Assembly (NCBI GenBank): GCA_942159475.1
Contig: OW804094.1
Span: 126,466,755-126,530,754 of the forward strand
Direction: 5' to 3'
DNA from: Sthenelais limicola
Taxonomy: Eukaryota; Annelida; Polychaeta; Phyllodocida; Sigalionidae
DNA length: 64,000 nt
The notes beneath the pieces are model-generated. The model did no database searches. It was not told the origin of the DNA and saw only the letters and a list, made by a program, of their open reading frames with translations. Positions 34,501 through 44,272 of the stretch are shown one piece after another. The translations under genes were made by a program, and so were the position numbers. Position 1 is the stretch's first letter. Each line of letters starts with the position of its first letter.

Positions 34501-37500
34501 AGAACGTATTTCCATGTAGAAACCTGATAATTATCGTTATTTGTATACCAAAATGGAAATAAAGTCTCTTATATAATTATGCTTATGACATAGCATTGTT
34601 CTATGCACGTCTACAATTCAGGATCTTACTAGGTTACCCAATACTCTTATCACTACAGACCACATCCACACTGTCACTACGGATCATTTGTACAAGGATA
34701 TTATACTTACTTCCCAAATATATCAGTCGATTCTCTATAATCTTAAGATTTGATTTGTATTCCCTACAGTACAATGGTACTCACAATGAAATAAAACTGC
34801 TTTGTATTTTAGATCAATATTTCGCTGCTTTTGAGTTTGCCGCCAATGGAAATCTGCGAAATTTCCTGCGCCGTAACGGTATGCCTGAGAGTGAATCTGC
34901 CTCCCCAGTGACAACTCTCAATAGAACTATGTTGCTTAACTTTAGCTATGAAACAGCCCTTGGTCTGCAATACCTATTCTCAAAGAAGGTAAGAAAATGT
35001 ATTAATAACTATTACCTGAACTCGAATAAGTCAATTTTTGATAGAATCTGCATAAATATATAACATGTGGGAATCCAAATCTGATTGTCAATAGGAGTTT
35101 AGTCCTTTTTCTAGGTTCATAATGACAATCTAGGCTCACAGCCTCTCAAATAAGATCGGAACGGTATGTCAGTTATTGGACGCCTACTGCGCTAATGGAT
35201 TTCCCGGCCCTGGAGTGGGCGCCTTAATGGGATTATAGTGGCATTTTGCGGTTTGGAGCGAGAGGCTTTCCGTCTGTTTGGAGGGACTCTCTCAACTCTG
35301 AGCCTTTATAGACTGATGGGTATTTCAAAAGTGACAGATAACGTATCTAAATATTTGTTGCTGTATGCCGCTGCATTATCATTTTAGATTGTTCATCGGG
35401 AAATAATGGCTAAGCATGTATTGCTAACAGCTGAGTGCACATGTAAAGTGGCGGGAATAAACGAGACAACTCGAGATGAAAAGGTAAGACAAACACACTA
35501 TTTATGTAGGTATCTTACACATAAGTCGAAGCGAGCTTACATAATATTATAAGCATTCCGGTCTCTGATCTCTGATCTCTGATCTCTGTTCTCAGCTATT
35601 TGGTATAGCCTACCTTCAGAATCAGAAATAGCAGGATGGTATATAGATGCATACATGTAAGCCGCTATTAATTGCATTAAGAGTTTCCTCATTTTATTAA
35701 TTCTCTTCTGTTTCTACATTATTCTGTAAACTTATACAGCCATATTCAAATAGCAAAAAGACCTGTGGTAATTGTTCAAATATTCGTGATCAGGCGAATT
35801 TGAGAATAGGCCTACCTGAGCGTATATGGTTCAAAATTTGATGTCATTTCTATACAGTGGAAACTACTTTGTATGTCTGGAAGTTCACTAGACATTTGAT
35901 GTTACCTTTTACATGATTGTCTCAGAAGTATAAATAAAGGGAACCGACTGGAGCTCCATTGAAATATGAAAACTGTCAATGCTTTCCAGAATTTCCATGT
36001 TCGATGGATGGCACCGGAATGTTTGCAGAGTGGAATGTTCACGGCTAAAACCGATGTGTAAGTGTTAAGTAAGAACGACCGACATATGTAGTAAAGAGCA
36101 TGAACACTATTGACCGTGACATCTCACTCTTGGGCCACGCCCATTCACTGATAATAAAATCAATATCGTTGTATGTTACAAATATCAGGTTGCCTCAACC
36201 TGGAATGAGTTACCTGTTAGACTCAGAGGTATACAAGATCCTGAACAATACAAAAAAGAAATAAAAAAAAATCCACCTAAATAAAAATCTATAATCTGCT
36301 TGCTCGGCCCTCTCTCTCTGTCCGTCCATTCTCTAGAAATGAATGTTATCATATAGTAAAGAAATATCCTTTTTTCCATCTTCCTTCATTACTATTATCA
36401 TCCTTCTTCATAACCCTCATGCGGACACTATAATATTATGTTAAATTTTTAAATGAAATTTGTGTAATTACTACCAAGTCGCCCATGAATTCAATAATCT
36501 GTAGGTCATTTTTCTTCCTTTTATTATTATATAATGCTTTTGCTGATGGATTAGTGCAGATAATCTTAAAAATCGCTTAAAATATTTTTGAGCGAAGTGT
36601 CTGTCTGCTTTTTCTGTTAACTATGAAAATAAGTCTTTAAAATATATATATACCCATTGTACATAAGTGATTACATTTGATCGGATCTGTAAACGCAATT
36701 ACGTGAACTTGTTTTGAATTGATGGTGTGTTTTCTAACTCTTTACTATTCCTGTTTTTAAATAATAAGTTTAATTAATGATATAATTATAGATGGTCATT
36801 CGGCATTCTACTCTGGGAGATAATGACACTTGGAGGTCAGCCATACGCAGATATCAAAACTAAGGAATTACCAACACTCATTCAACAGGAGTACATGATG
36901 CCTAGACCCGAGAACTGTGAGCCTATGATGTGAGTTTATCTATTTGAGTTCATTTGTTTGAGTTTATCTATTATTACTTGGGCAACATTGGATTTATTTT
37001 TGCTGAACTGAGAAAATATCTGTGGTTCTATGCATGCGTGTAAATTATAATCTGAAAGGGTCCGAAAAAGGTTCGCTTTTCCAAACGGGGAACATACAAT
37101 AGGAATTGTTTTGTTACCTGTTTCTTATATGCTACTTTTGGTAAGTGTTATTCTTATGGGACTCCATTAGAATCCCCAAGGATTAGTTATTTTGGTATCC
37201 CTCCCCCCAAATGGTTAATTATGAACAGTCCATAATGTACCAGGAATAGTGTTGTTGTCTTTATTGTTTTGATTGTTTGAAAATGTCTCTTTAAAAAAAC
37301 TACCAAAAGAGAACTGTATTGATATTATTCCAGATACGACTTAATGAAGTTGTGTTGGGACAGTGAACCCGAGTTAAGGCCTACGTTCACAGAGATAGCG
37401 ACAAAAATAAAAATGATAATGGAAACGGCTGATGAGGTGAGAGAATTACTTTGAAATTGTTCTTCTAATAAATTGTAATCAAACCATTCTTTCAAAAGCC

Positions 37501-38968
37501 GGTATGTTCCCTTGCCATGATATTAAATGCACACTGGCTAGTTATTCCTGTCCTCTTATATTTTTTAATGATATTATATTAGTGTGACCGAGTAAGGACT
37601 TCGTGATTAGTATGTGTAAGCACTAATTGATGTGCACTTAGCCTACCTGTCAAAATCTCAGAAGACAGATGCGAAGAAAATCCCTCGGACTGTTTTCTTT
37701 TATTCCGGGTTCATTGTTACTGTTTATGTATGCTTCCAATCCTTATATTTTTTTAATTCAAATGTCAGGTCCCATTTCTAAAGCAACATCGTGGATATGT
37801 TTGAATCTAACCGTCATTCTTGTAACCAAGAGCATAAATAATTGTTTGGAAAATAACATAATATGAAGGGTCTAATTCTCCCAATGAACGAAGAAGAAAC
37901 TATGCGCACTTTGAAACAGCGTTTGACTTAATGATTAATTCCGTTTAGTCAATTACTAATTAGAAAATATAAAGTTACGGTAAAAGTATATCGGAGCGCT
38001 TGGGTGTGATTTAAATTTGTTTTTGTATGCCCTTTCCATAAAATCGTAACGGGGAATTTGGTCTTAACTAAACGAAATAGCCCCCTCACTACTTTGCAGT
38101 CCTCAGCTATTGTGTTTTATAATATAATATATCCCTACCCCTGGAGTCACTTTGGATCTCGAGGACACCTCACCACCCACCACTCACCACCCACCAACCC
38201 CAACCCCCACCCCACCCACCCTTCTATCCCCACTCAGATTTCCCCTTTTTTGTTCAGATGCTTTATTCAGGAAAAGTATCAAAACACGCTTTCTTAAGAG
38301 TGGTTTTCGTTGTGTCCTGAGCATATTCAAATTGCATATAGGACAGTGAGGGAGAATAAATTGCTTAACAATTAATATAAGTAGGTTATAACAATTTTTG
38401 TCTATCGCGTATACTGAAAAATGCTTGCCCAATAGTCCCTAAATTCTACAATATCACACGTCTATCTAGGCTCAATCAGATGAGATAAGATCGGTCTGTA
38501 AATAGCTATACCGGCCCTGGAGTAGGCCCACCACTACCGTCCTAATGGAATTATAATGGGATTTTGCGACCAGTTTTCCTTAGATTCAAGGGATCTGGTA
38601 GACTCTGGAGCCTAGACTGTTTTGGGCTTCCCGTCGTTTAAGATCTATTTCCTTAAAACAGTGTTTTATTCCTATGTATATGCCCTCTATACTTGTCCTG
38701 TCGGCAGCGGCGTGCCATAGCATTAAGCATAGAGGGCTTTGATGTTTACTGCCTACAGGACGCGTATAGAGTGTAGAGATCTATGGTTTTATAGAGGAGA
38801 CCCACCCCCTTTTTCGGTGTAAAATTTGATACGTTATTGAAAGTGTACGCTTCCGAAAATAGAATATTATACATACATAGAGATTGCATAACGTTACTGT
38901 TTTCCTTTTTTTAACAGGATTCAACAAATGAAATGGCGATTGACATTGAAGGGCTGGAGGATCCATGA
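28560..38968 (+). CDS. Single-pass receptor with Thr/Ser-rich ectodomain and tyrosine-kinase-like (pseudokinase) domain, whole gene
   Basis: Coding exons: 28560-28595, 29655-30174, 30877-31043, 33743-33893, 34157-34267, 34813-34988, 35388-35483, 35990-36057, 36792-36929, 37334-37436, 38918-38968. All phases match; total 1617 nt (538 aa plus stop). Order of parts: signal peptide, Thr/Ser-rich mucin-like stalk, one membrane helix, then a receptor-tyrosine-kinase-type domain. The glycine loop GEGRFG, VAFK lysine, RWMAPE, DVWSFGILLWE and ELRPTF are all kept. The catalytic residues are replaced: helix-C Glu by Gln (FMAQL), HRD by HRE, the loop Asn by His, and DFG by GIN. The activation segment is short and lacks tyrosine. 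No frameshift or stop breaks the model, so it is probably an expressed pseudokinase receptor, not a dead gene. I do not recognise an orthologue. The weakest point is the link from the membrane exon to the first kinase exon. Confidence 0.72.
29363..29460. repeat. Third copy of the repeat at 26385 and 26890
   Basis: It shares gtcctttcctt, cacaataccccaagtagtca and catgcagtaaaatgcataat with those blocks. It is truncated compared with them and lies in intron 1 of the receptor gene. Confidence 0.65.
29655..30174 (+). CDS. Pseudokinase receptor exon 2 (mucin-like ectodomain)
   Basis: A 520-nt exon after tttcttgcag, ending in phase 1 at gtaagc. The first residues LTISSSLLVQS complete the signal peptide. 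Most of the rest is Thr and Ser, a pattern of dense O-glycosylation, with a few N-glycosylation sites (for example NDT, NAT, NET, NTS). A 12-bp coding repeat (about 29840-29882) encodes SATT units. No folded ectodomain is visible. Confidence 0.82.
30196..30476. mobile_element. MITE-like element with two internal hairpins
   Basis: Terminal inverted repeats AGGGCGTCAG and CTGACGCCCT bound 281 bp in intron 2 of the receptor gene. Inside are a perfect 19-bp-arm hairpin (30300-30338) and a second one (about 30345-30406). Shared internal blocks (aaataacccacatttaagac, tactcagatata, tgtgtagagctgcc) tie it to the element at 58968-59214. Confidence 0.75.
30877..31043 (+). CDS. Pseudokinase receptor exon 3 (membrane helix)
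   Basis: Phase 1 in, phase 0 out. VMLGFLLAVFMILFFVLFVF is the membrane helix, followed by basic YRRH and a short cytoplasmic stretch ending AYDNTEM. The donor gttagt is weak. If unspliced, the frame runs ten codons further to a TAA at 31071-31073, giving a receptor without the kinase-like domain. Confidence 0.8.
31074..33742. other. Intron 3 of the receptor gene, no other gene seen
   Basis: AT-rich. A second acceptor-like site (caatacag, exon start 33613) precedes 33743. Joined to exon 3 it meets a TAA after 14 codons, so it would end the protein before the kinase-like domain. Confidence 0.5.
33743..33893 (+). CDS. Pseudokinase receptor exon 4 (glycine loop and VAFK)
   Basis: Chosen start: acceptor ctgtcactgtacag gives phase 0, which fits exon 3. 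It encodes the juxtamembrane DVSKDGIERIK, the glycine loop LGEGRFGDIF and the beta-3 lysine in VAFKTVK. It ends in phase 1 at gtatgg. Confidence 0.75.
34157..34267 (+). CDS. Pseudokinase receptor exon 5 (helix C)
   Basis: Phase 1 at both ends. SDLEKSGFMAQLSLYNRL is helix C; the usual F-x-x-E glutamate that pairs with the beta-3 lysine is Gln here. HPHVIQFYGLC follows as beta-4. Confidence 0.85.
34813..34988 (+). CDS. Pseudokinase receptor exon 6 (hinge to helix E)
   Basis: Phase 1 in, phase 0 out. It encodes the hinge FEFAANGNLRNFLRRNG, a short insert, and the helix-E segment ALGLQYLFSKK. Confidence 0.88.
35129..35308. mobile_element. MITE-like element in intron 6 (related to 38465-38616)
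   Basis: It begins ctaggctcacag and ends ctctgagcctt, an imperfect inverted pair. Its interior shares ccggccctggagt and ggattata..ggattttgcg-like blocks with the element at 38465-38616. Confidence 0.55.
35388..35483 (+). CDS. Pseudokinase receptor exon 7 (degenerate catalytic loop)
   Basis: 32 codons in phase 0. IVHREIMAKHVLL stands where active kinases have IVHRDLAARNVLL. CKVAGIN stands where they have CKVADFG. The alignment is unambiguous because the flanking residues are conserved. Both metal-binding positions and the catalytic Asp are therefore altered. Confidence 0.9.
35551..35595. repeat. Short tandem repeat, 7-bp unit tctgatc
   Basis: About four copies of the heptamer in intron 7. 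Confidence 0.75.
35990..36057 (+). CDS. Pseudokinase receptor exon 8 (APE motif)
   Basis: Phase 0 in, phase 2 out. VRWMAPECLQSGMFTAKTD keeps the P+1 loop and APE. The activation segment before it is only about 13 residues and has no tyrosine. Confidence 0.9.
36792..36929 (+). CDS. Pseudokinase receptor exon 9 (helix F)
   Basis: Phase 2 at both ends. WSFGILLWEIMTLGGQPY is the helix-F/G block typical of tyrosine kinases, and MMPRPENC follows. Confidence 0.92.
37334..37436 (+). CDS. Pseudokinase receptor exon 10 (helices H and I)
   Basis: Phase 2 in, phase 0 out. YDLMKLCWDSEPELRPTF retains the C-W and R-P-T-F signature of tyrosine kinases. Confidence 0.92.
38465..38616. mobile_element. MITE-like element, 152 bp, in intron 10
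   Basis: Terminal inverted repeats TCTAGGCTC and GAGCCTAGA. Interior blocks are shared with 35129-35308. Confidence 0.65.
38918..38968 (+). CDS. Pseudokinase receptor exon 11 (terminal)
   Basis: Acceptor ccttttttttaacag, then 16 acidic codons ending GLEDP and TGA. The C-tail is very short and has no tyrosine, so no phosphotyrosine docking site is visible there. Confidence 0.82.
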   Translation, partial: DSTNEMAIDIEGLEDP

Positions 38969-39155
38969 TAAACATTTCGCTAGTGCAATTAGAAGTTGCT
39001 CGTCATATCTGCGTAAATTGGATACAATACAGTATATATATATAGTGTTGTAAATAATGTATTTTTATAAAGCATGTTTTTATGTTATTATGAATGCCCT
39101 TATTCTTGGAATCGCAGGGTATTTGTTACATCATATAGTTATATTATATATTATT

Positions 39156-39161
39156 AATAAA
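39156..39161 (+). terminator. Poly(A) signal of the pseudokinase receptor gene
   Basis: AATAAA lies about 190 bp after the stop codon, consistent with a short 3' UTR. Confidence 0.6.
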
Positions 39162-40186
39162 TGTCCGGAAATGGAAATAGTGTGTATATAGTTTTGTGAT
39201 ATTTGTTTTAACGTTACCTTGGAATACATCCGTAGAAAGATTACATATCGTTGAAATTGGTTGGAGATCATAATTGTTAAAATAATTACTTAGTTTAGTG
39301 AAACGACTCTTAACAGAATCTTGAATATCCTAGATAGTCCTAATATATAACTCCGGATGTTCTCCTATGTTAATATCAGAATTATATCTCCCTATGTATT
39401 TATTATAATATGGCCATGTGAAAAGATCCAAAATATAATAAAAAAAAATATACTGATTTTGAGTTGCCGTTGTCCATACAATTTTCAAAAGTGTGCCAAG
39501 AAATACTTCAACCGACTTATTATCATATCAAATTATCTATTATCATAACCTCTACTCTATTAGTGTTTTTTTGTAATCAAAGTATTAATAAAAGGTCAAA
39601 GATGGGGAAGTCAACCCAGAACATTTAAAATTTCTTTTAAAAAAAAACATAGGAGGACAGGGGTGGTTTGATTTCGTGGAGTTTGTTTTAATGAAATTAA
39701 TTAATTAAAAAGATATACTATTATCAAAATGGACAGAATAGCCAGCCATAGACGCCACCTCCACCCTAGTTCGCTGAGCCAACACCAGTGAGCAGCACTA
39801 TAGAAATACATCGCCCCTCCCACTAGTACAGCCAACGTGCTGCAGAGCACGATTTCCCACTACTACTAACGAATGCCTCTAGTATCATCCAGCTTCATCT
39901 GCCCTGGGTCCAGGTTGACGATATCAGCGCAGGGTTTATTAGGACCTTATGTTCATATGTGTTCCACTATCGAAAGACTCTTACTGGTTTAGATTGGATG
40001 AATGACGTTTTTTTTTTCAAATAATAGGGACCTTGAAGTTGAAGTTAAATTGACAGGGCACTTGCCATCAAATAATGAAAAACGTTTATTTTTTCTGGTA
40101 ACCCCACGCTTGAGGCCGGGCGTTGACGTCATTACCATTAGTCGTGTCACTTTAATTCTGAGTCAAAAAGAACTATCGAAAACTGG
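39162..40186. other. Intergenic, between two convergent gene ends
   Basis: No coding exon recognised. It separates the 3' end of the receptor gene (+) from the native 3' end of TMEM69 (-). Confidence 0.5.
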
Positions 40187-40330
40187 ATGAATAAAATATA
40201 AAAAAACAACTTCAAACATTTCCTGACTTCATATTTGCAAGATTCCACATGAACTCGATGAATAAAATATAAAAAACAACTTCAAACATTTCCTGCCTTC
40301 TGTTCATATTTGCAAGATTCCACATGAATA
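40187..40330. repeat. Tandem duplication of about 70 bp beyond the TMEM69 3' UTR
   Basis: Two adjacent copies start gatgaataaaatataaaa and run through acttcaaacatttcctg and tttgcaagattccacatgaa. They differ by one A in a run and a short insertion. They lie just downstream of the native TMEM69 poly(A) signal. Confidence 0.9.
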
Positions 40331-40366
40331 ACCACAAAGGAAATATGACTAGACAACAAAACTTAT

Positions 40367-40372
40367 TTTATT
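40367..40372 (-). terminator. TMEM69: Native poly(A) signal of TMEM69
   Basis: AATAAA on the minus strand, 66 bp beyond the native TMEM69 stop codon. With the retrotransposon present it is about 11.4 kb away from the rest of the gene. Confidence 0.6.
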
Positions 40373-40437
40373 TGCATTCATCACCATACAATAACGACAT
40401 CCTTAAAAAACAAGATACTATTCCAACATAAATAATA

Positions 40438-40508
40438 TCACTCTTGTTCCTGTGGAGTAATTTCTACAGGTGGGTTTGAAGGTGCAGGTGCAGTAACAGG
40501 TGCAGTAA
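40438..40508 (-). pseudogene. TMEM69: TMEM69 3' coding stub cut off by the retrotransposon
   Basis: Read on the minus strand across the insertion point, these bases continue the TMEM69 frame. They give about 21 residues rich in Ala, Pro, Val and Thr, ending ITPQEQE, followed by TGA at 40438-40440. The APVT unit repeats on both sides of the insertion site. With the element in place the stub has no promoter or start of its own. Confidence 0.85.
40505..40508. repeat. Target site duplication GTAA, left copy
   Basis: GTAA abuts the left LTR and is repeated at 51916-51919 next to the right LTR. Four bases is normal for gypsy-type integrases. Confidence 0.85.
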
Positions 40509-40776
40509 TGTTATATTATTATGTTTTATATTAGAGGAAGGTAAATGACAACTGTCCACACCTGAGTCCCAGTTCTTAATGATCTTTATTCATGTTGTAA
40601 ATGGGGGCGTGTCCTATCGGACACACCCGTTAACGCTCCCATGGTTACATAGATAAGGGTAGCGTTATATCAGTCCTGTGGGAGTATACCACCTGCTATA
40701 GATATAGCAGGAGGTATACTACCGTAATTATAGAAATAAACTTAGACATAGTATAATACCGTATCAATATGTAACA
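40509..40776 (-). repeat. 3' LTR, 268 bp
   Basis: Same length and sequence as the 5' LTR. It carries AATAAA (minus strand, 40585-40590). It also contains two hairpins: one around gtgtcc..ggacac, and an 18-bp-arm stem with one mismatch at 40683-40720. Confidence 0.95.
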
Positions 40777-40796
40777 TCACTCCCTCCCCTCTTTCT
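40777..40796 (-). other. Polypurine tract
   Basis: On the minus strand this is an almost pure purine run (AGAAAGAGGGGAGGGAG core) directly upstream of the 3' LTR. It is the expected primer site for plus-strand DNA synthesis. Confidence 0.88.
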
Positions 40797-41836
40797 AAAT
40801 CAAAGACACTTTGATTTCTGTTTATTAACGGGTTGCTTAGTCGGAGTCCTGTTAATTAATACATACGTCTTGATACTGGGTATTTTCTGTTATAACTATT
40901 TTTCATGTTCCTTTATTCGAATTCTTCCCCAATTAGAGATAAGGATATCGGGACATTTCTTGTAAAAACAGTTATCCGGTTTCTTTTTCTTTCATCGTAC
41001 CTAATTACTATTCTAATCCTTTATTATTCAAAACCTTAACTAATTTCTTCTTGTTTCCAGAGATAAGGTTATCAACTTTTAACTCGGTATATCTCCCCCT
41101 TATTACAAACACTGTTGTGTAAGTACATAATCAATGAAACAAGAAGAGTATCCCAAAATATCAATCAAACACTACGTATAATATCCCGGCGCGAAAACCG
41201 GCTAAGTTATTATTCGTTACTCTAGGTGGCGCCACCTCTATAATGGTTCTGCCACTTTATTTTCCCGAAAGGGGGTTACTCGTACGTCCGGTTAACTACT
41301 TCCGGACAAAACATCCTCGACCCGTTTTATTTTGTCTACTTGCACTACTAATGTCTACTACGATTTATGTAAGTATTTCAAACAGTAAATAGATGTATTT
41401 GTGACATCCAATAACTTTCGGTTGTATATTCCGGAGCGAGCCTTGTCTTCTTCTAATCCGAAAAGTTACTGAAACCCGGTGCGCACGGCTGGCACTCCTG
41501 GTCTGTCATCGAGTCTCTTGTAAATATAATGTAAAAGGTGCGCACATTCTATACACGTGGTAATGACAGGTCGTTCAATCAAAAGTTTTAGCGATAATTC
41601 GTCTTAACCAAAGAGATGCTCTTTAGTTCTAAGTTAATTTGTACAAATGTTCACACACTGATAAACTAGTACCCGGTAGGGAGCAGTCTAGTTAGTAACG
41701 GTCATACCATATTTTTATCGGATAACAAATACGACATGCCAATAGACCAGTATGTAGCTATGATACTAGAGTACAACAAAAAAAAATTTTGTTTTCCTTT
41801 TCTCAAATTCACCCTAACCCAACTGTAAATCATCAC
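40797..41836. other. Noncoding 3' region of the retrotransposon
   Basis: About 1.0 kb between the env-like stop and the polypurine tract. No ORF of note was seen. Confidence 0.6.
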
Positions 41837-44272
41837 CTACCTATCCAACATCATTTCATCCAATTTTGACCCCCTGGCCCATGGTACTTGTACCCGTTCC
41901 CCGTTCGGATATACCAGAGCCAGTACGATCTTCGTGGTAGGCCTATTAATTATTTTCGCCAAAGTATTGGATTGTGCCCTGGTTATGGGCACTTCTGCGG
42001 GAAGTGGGATCCTCACTTTTTGTCCCCAGCTTGTTACTCTGAGATCCCCCGTCCAGCACAATTTTAAGACGTCCGGGCTAAACCATTTCTCTCTCAGTTC
42101 CGATTCCACGAAGGGAGGGCCTTTTGTTCTTGAGATGCTGTTTACTTCCTCAATTATCTGCTTTACCCTAACTACGCATATCTCGTTGTCCCACATGTAT
42201 TTAATGGTCAGCCATGCGCACTCTTTATTACCTTTTGTGTCTCTACAGCACGGAATTCTTGCCACCTTTTGTCTCAGGCATCCACATCGCTTCCAGATCG
42301 CTTTGATGACGAATAAAGCTACCACGCAACCCAATATTACCGTCGCCCAGTCCATGTGGTCCATCTTCTCCACATTAAACACAGGTACTTGTATTGGTGC
42401 GGGTGTGGTTAAGTCTAAAAGGTGGTCGATTTTGAATGGCCTTAGGTTCAATCTCGTAATGTTTGCCGACCTCGCTGTTGGCAGCAAGCACATAAATGAC
42501 ATGTACCTGTTTAATTTCATCAACAAGAACACCGATATTACTATTGCTGCCGTTGACATAATCAGTGCTACCCAGGTAGCGAATGGAACATTGCTAAAAG
42601 CTTTAAAATGCAAGTGGATATTGTCCCATTCTGAGATTGCTTTACTGTCATTATGTGCCACTTCTTTTGCCATATCTATTAAGTTCAAACCAGAATCCAG
42701 TATCTCCTTAGGCACATGTGAAAAAGCTTTTAACAGGTCTGCGTGTGATGGTAGATTTAATTGAATAATTTGATTGTGGGTAGAAGCCCCTTCAAACGCA
42801 GACATATCTAGTCTAAACGCCTTAGCCATGGGCATATTAAACCCAGTTCTAACTTCGATGGTGTGCGTTTGGTCTTCGCACTCATAGATCTGCCCTGATA
42901 GTGTGGCATACTTTAGCTGCAGTTCGCAGCCACATGGTAAGGTTAATATAGAAAATACTGATAAGTGCATGGTATTACTAGGTAGACCTATGCAAGTGAA
43001 ACTACCTGATTCTCCTAAATTTATTAAGACATGCTTCTGTGTTCCTATCGGTACATGTACTGGTGGCATGAATTTTGTAAGAAAGGTTTTGAAATGGCAA
43101 TAATACATTATACTATCGGCTTTATTTGCCATGAGCGCCACCAGACAGGTAGGCTGCTGAATACTATATTCCACAATATTTTTCTGGCAGTAGTAAAATG
43201 ACTCCTCTATTCTACATAGCTGGCGTCTATCTTCGTTCAACTCTACATAGAATTGGCCATCTTCACTGATTCCTAAAATGGTGCTTCCTTCATGTTGGAG
43301 CAAGGTAAATCCTGACTGATTGTGTGAGTGCGTGTGTATAGGGACAGGAAATATGACCGGCTTATACATCTGATATTGATGGGGCGCGTAACTGAATTTA
43401 ACCGCCATCATAATTGTGAGTATGTTTTCTTCAAAAGTGGTGTCTATGTCCCGTCTCCACTCATCAAAACCTCCCATTGGTCTGGCATTAGGTGCCTTCA
43501 GACGCAGGTTCTTGGTTAAAAGCACCACTGACTCTTCTATTCTAGTTTTGGAAATCACAACGATAGGTAGGAATGCGGCTTGCAGACTGTCTAATGCTGA
43601 TATTAACGCGTCTGCTGCGTGTTGATATTGCAATAATGAATCTATATTTGATAAATGTTCTTCAATCTTTAGGATGCCGCCGATATTAGTATAAGAAAAG
43701 TTCTGCAGTACGGCAATTTCTTCTACTATAAATTTCAGGTCATGTTCGATGTCTATAAATTGGCCTGTCATTTCTGTGACATGCCTATCTAGAAAAGTGG
43801 CTATTGAATGTGATCGTTCTGACAGTCTTACTAACACTGCGTCCCTAGCTCGTTCATTTAAGACTGCACCTTTCATTGTGTTAATTATCGTTATTAGGTC
43901 TGAAGATATAGCCTGCAACTCCGGCTCCGTGGCTACGCCTACTGCTACGTTCAGCGCATTCCCTATGAACTGAAAGCCGCGCCTCTTCACACGTGCAGGT
44001 TTGAGTGTGTCTAAAATTTCATTAATCCTAGCATATGAGTCGTTATTGGCTTTGTGCAACATAGATTGGAAGTTTGAGATTTTTTCAATGTATTCATCCA
44101 GATAATCAATTCCTGTCTCCTTCACCATATTCTCCATAGATGGTTGTGGGACTGTTATTGGTAGGGTTATCTTTATCTGTTCCTTGTTTACGCGAGTATC
44201 CAACTTAGGGCCTGCTTCTCTAAATATCACGCCATAGTTTTGTCTTAGTATCTCGCTTCCAGCCAATATAGA
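41837..44272 (-). CDS. env: env-like transmembrane glycoprotein ORF of the retrotransposon
   Basis: About 810 residues without a stop. A basic furin-type site RVKRR at residues 92-96 is followed directly by a Gly/Phe-rich hydrophobic segment. That is the layout of class I fusion glycoproteins and resembles errantivirus and baculovirus F-type proteins. A membrane helix lies at about 562-584 and a second hydrophobic helix at about 640-657, with a long cysteine-containing C-terminal part beyond. The ORF has no in-frame ATG near its start and no signal peptide. A splice donor at 44458 and an acceptor at 44273-44275 in matching phase suggest a spliced mRNA. The family is inferred from architecture, not from an alignment. 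Confidence 0.8.
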   Translation of the reverse strand, partial: SILAGSEILRQNYGVIFREAGPKLDTRVNKEQIKITLPITVPQPSMENMVKETGIDYLDEYIEKISNFQSMLHKANNDSYARINEILDTLKPARVKRRGFQFIGNALNVAVGVATEPELQAISSDLITIINTMKGAVLNERARDAVLVRLSERSHSIATFLDRHVTEMTGQFIDIEHDLKFIVEEIAVLQNFSYTNIGGILKIEEHLSNIDSLLQYQHAADALISALDSLQAAFLPIVVISKTRIEESVVLLTKNLRLKAPNARPMGGFDEWRRDIDTTFEENILTIMMAVKFSYAPHQYQMYKPVIFPVPIHTHSHNQSGFTLLQHEGSTILGISEDGQFYVELNEDRRQLCRIEESFYYCQKNIVEYSIQQPTCLVALMANKADSIMYYCHFKTFLTKFMPPVHVPIGTQKHVLINLGESGSFTCIGLPSNTMHLSVFSILTLPCGCELQLKYATLSGQIYECEDQTHTIEVRTGFNMPMAKAFRLDMSAFEGASTHNQIIQLNLPSHADLLKAFSHVPKEILDSGLNLIDMAKEVAHNDSKAISEWDNIHLHFKAFSNVPFATWVALIMSTAAIVISVFLLMKLNRYMSFMCLLPTARSANITRLNLRPFKIDHLLDLTTPAPIQVPVFNVEKMDHMDWATVILGCVVALFVIKAIWKRCGCLRQKVARIPCCRDTKGNKECAWLTIKYMWDNEICVVRVKQIIEEVNSISRTKGPPFVESELREKWFSPDVLKLCWTGDLRVTSWGQKVRIPLPAEVPITRAQSNTLAKIINRPTTKIVLALVYPNGERVQVPWARGSKLDEMMLDR

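Noticed and set aside
41934..42764. 276-codon ORF on the plus strand
   Set aside because: Shadow of the env-like ORF on the other strand; no domain and no start context.
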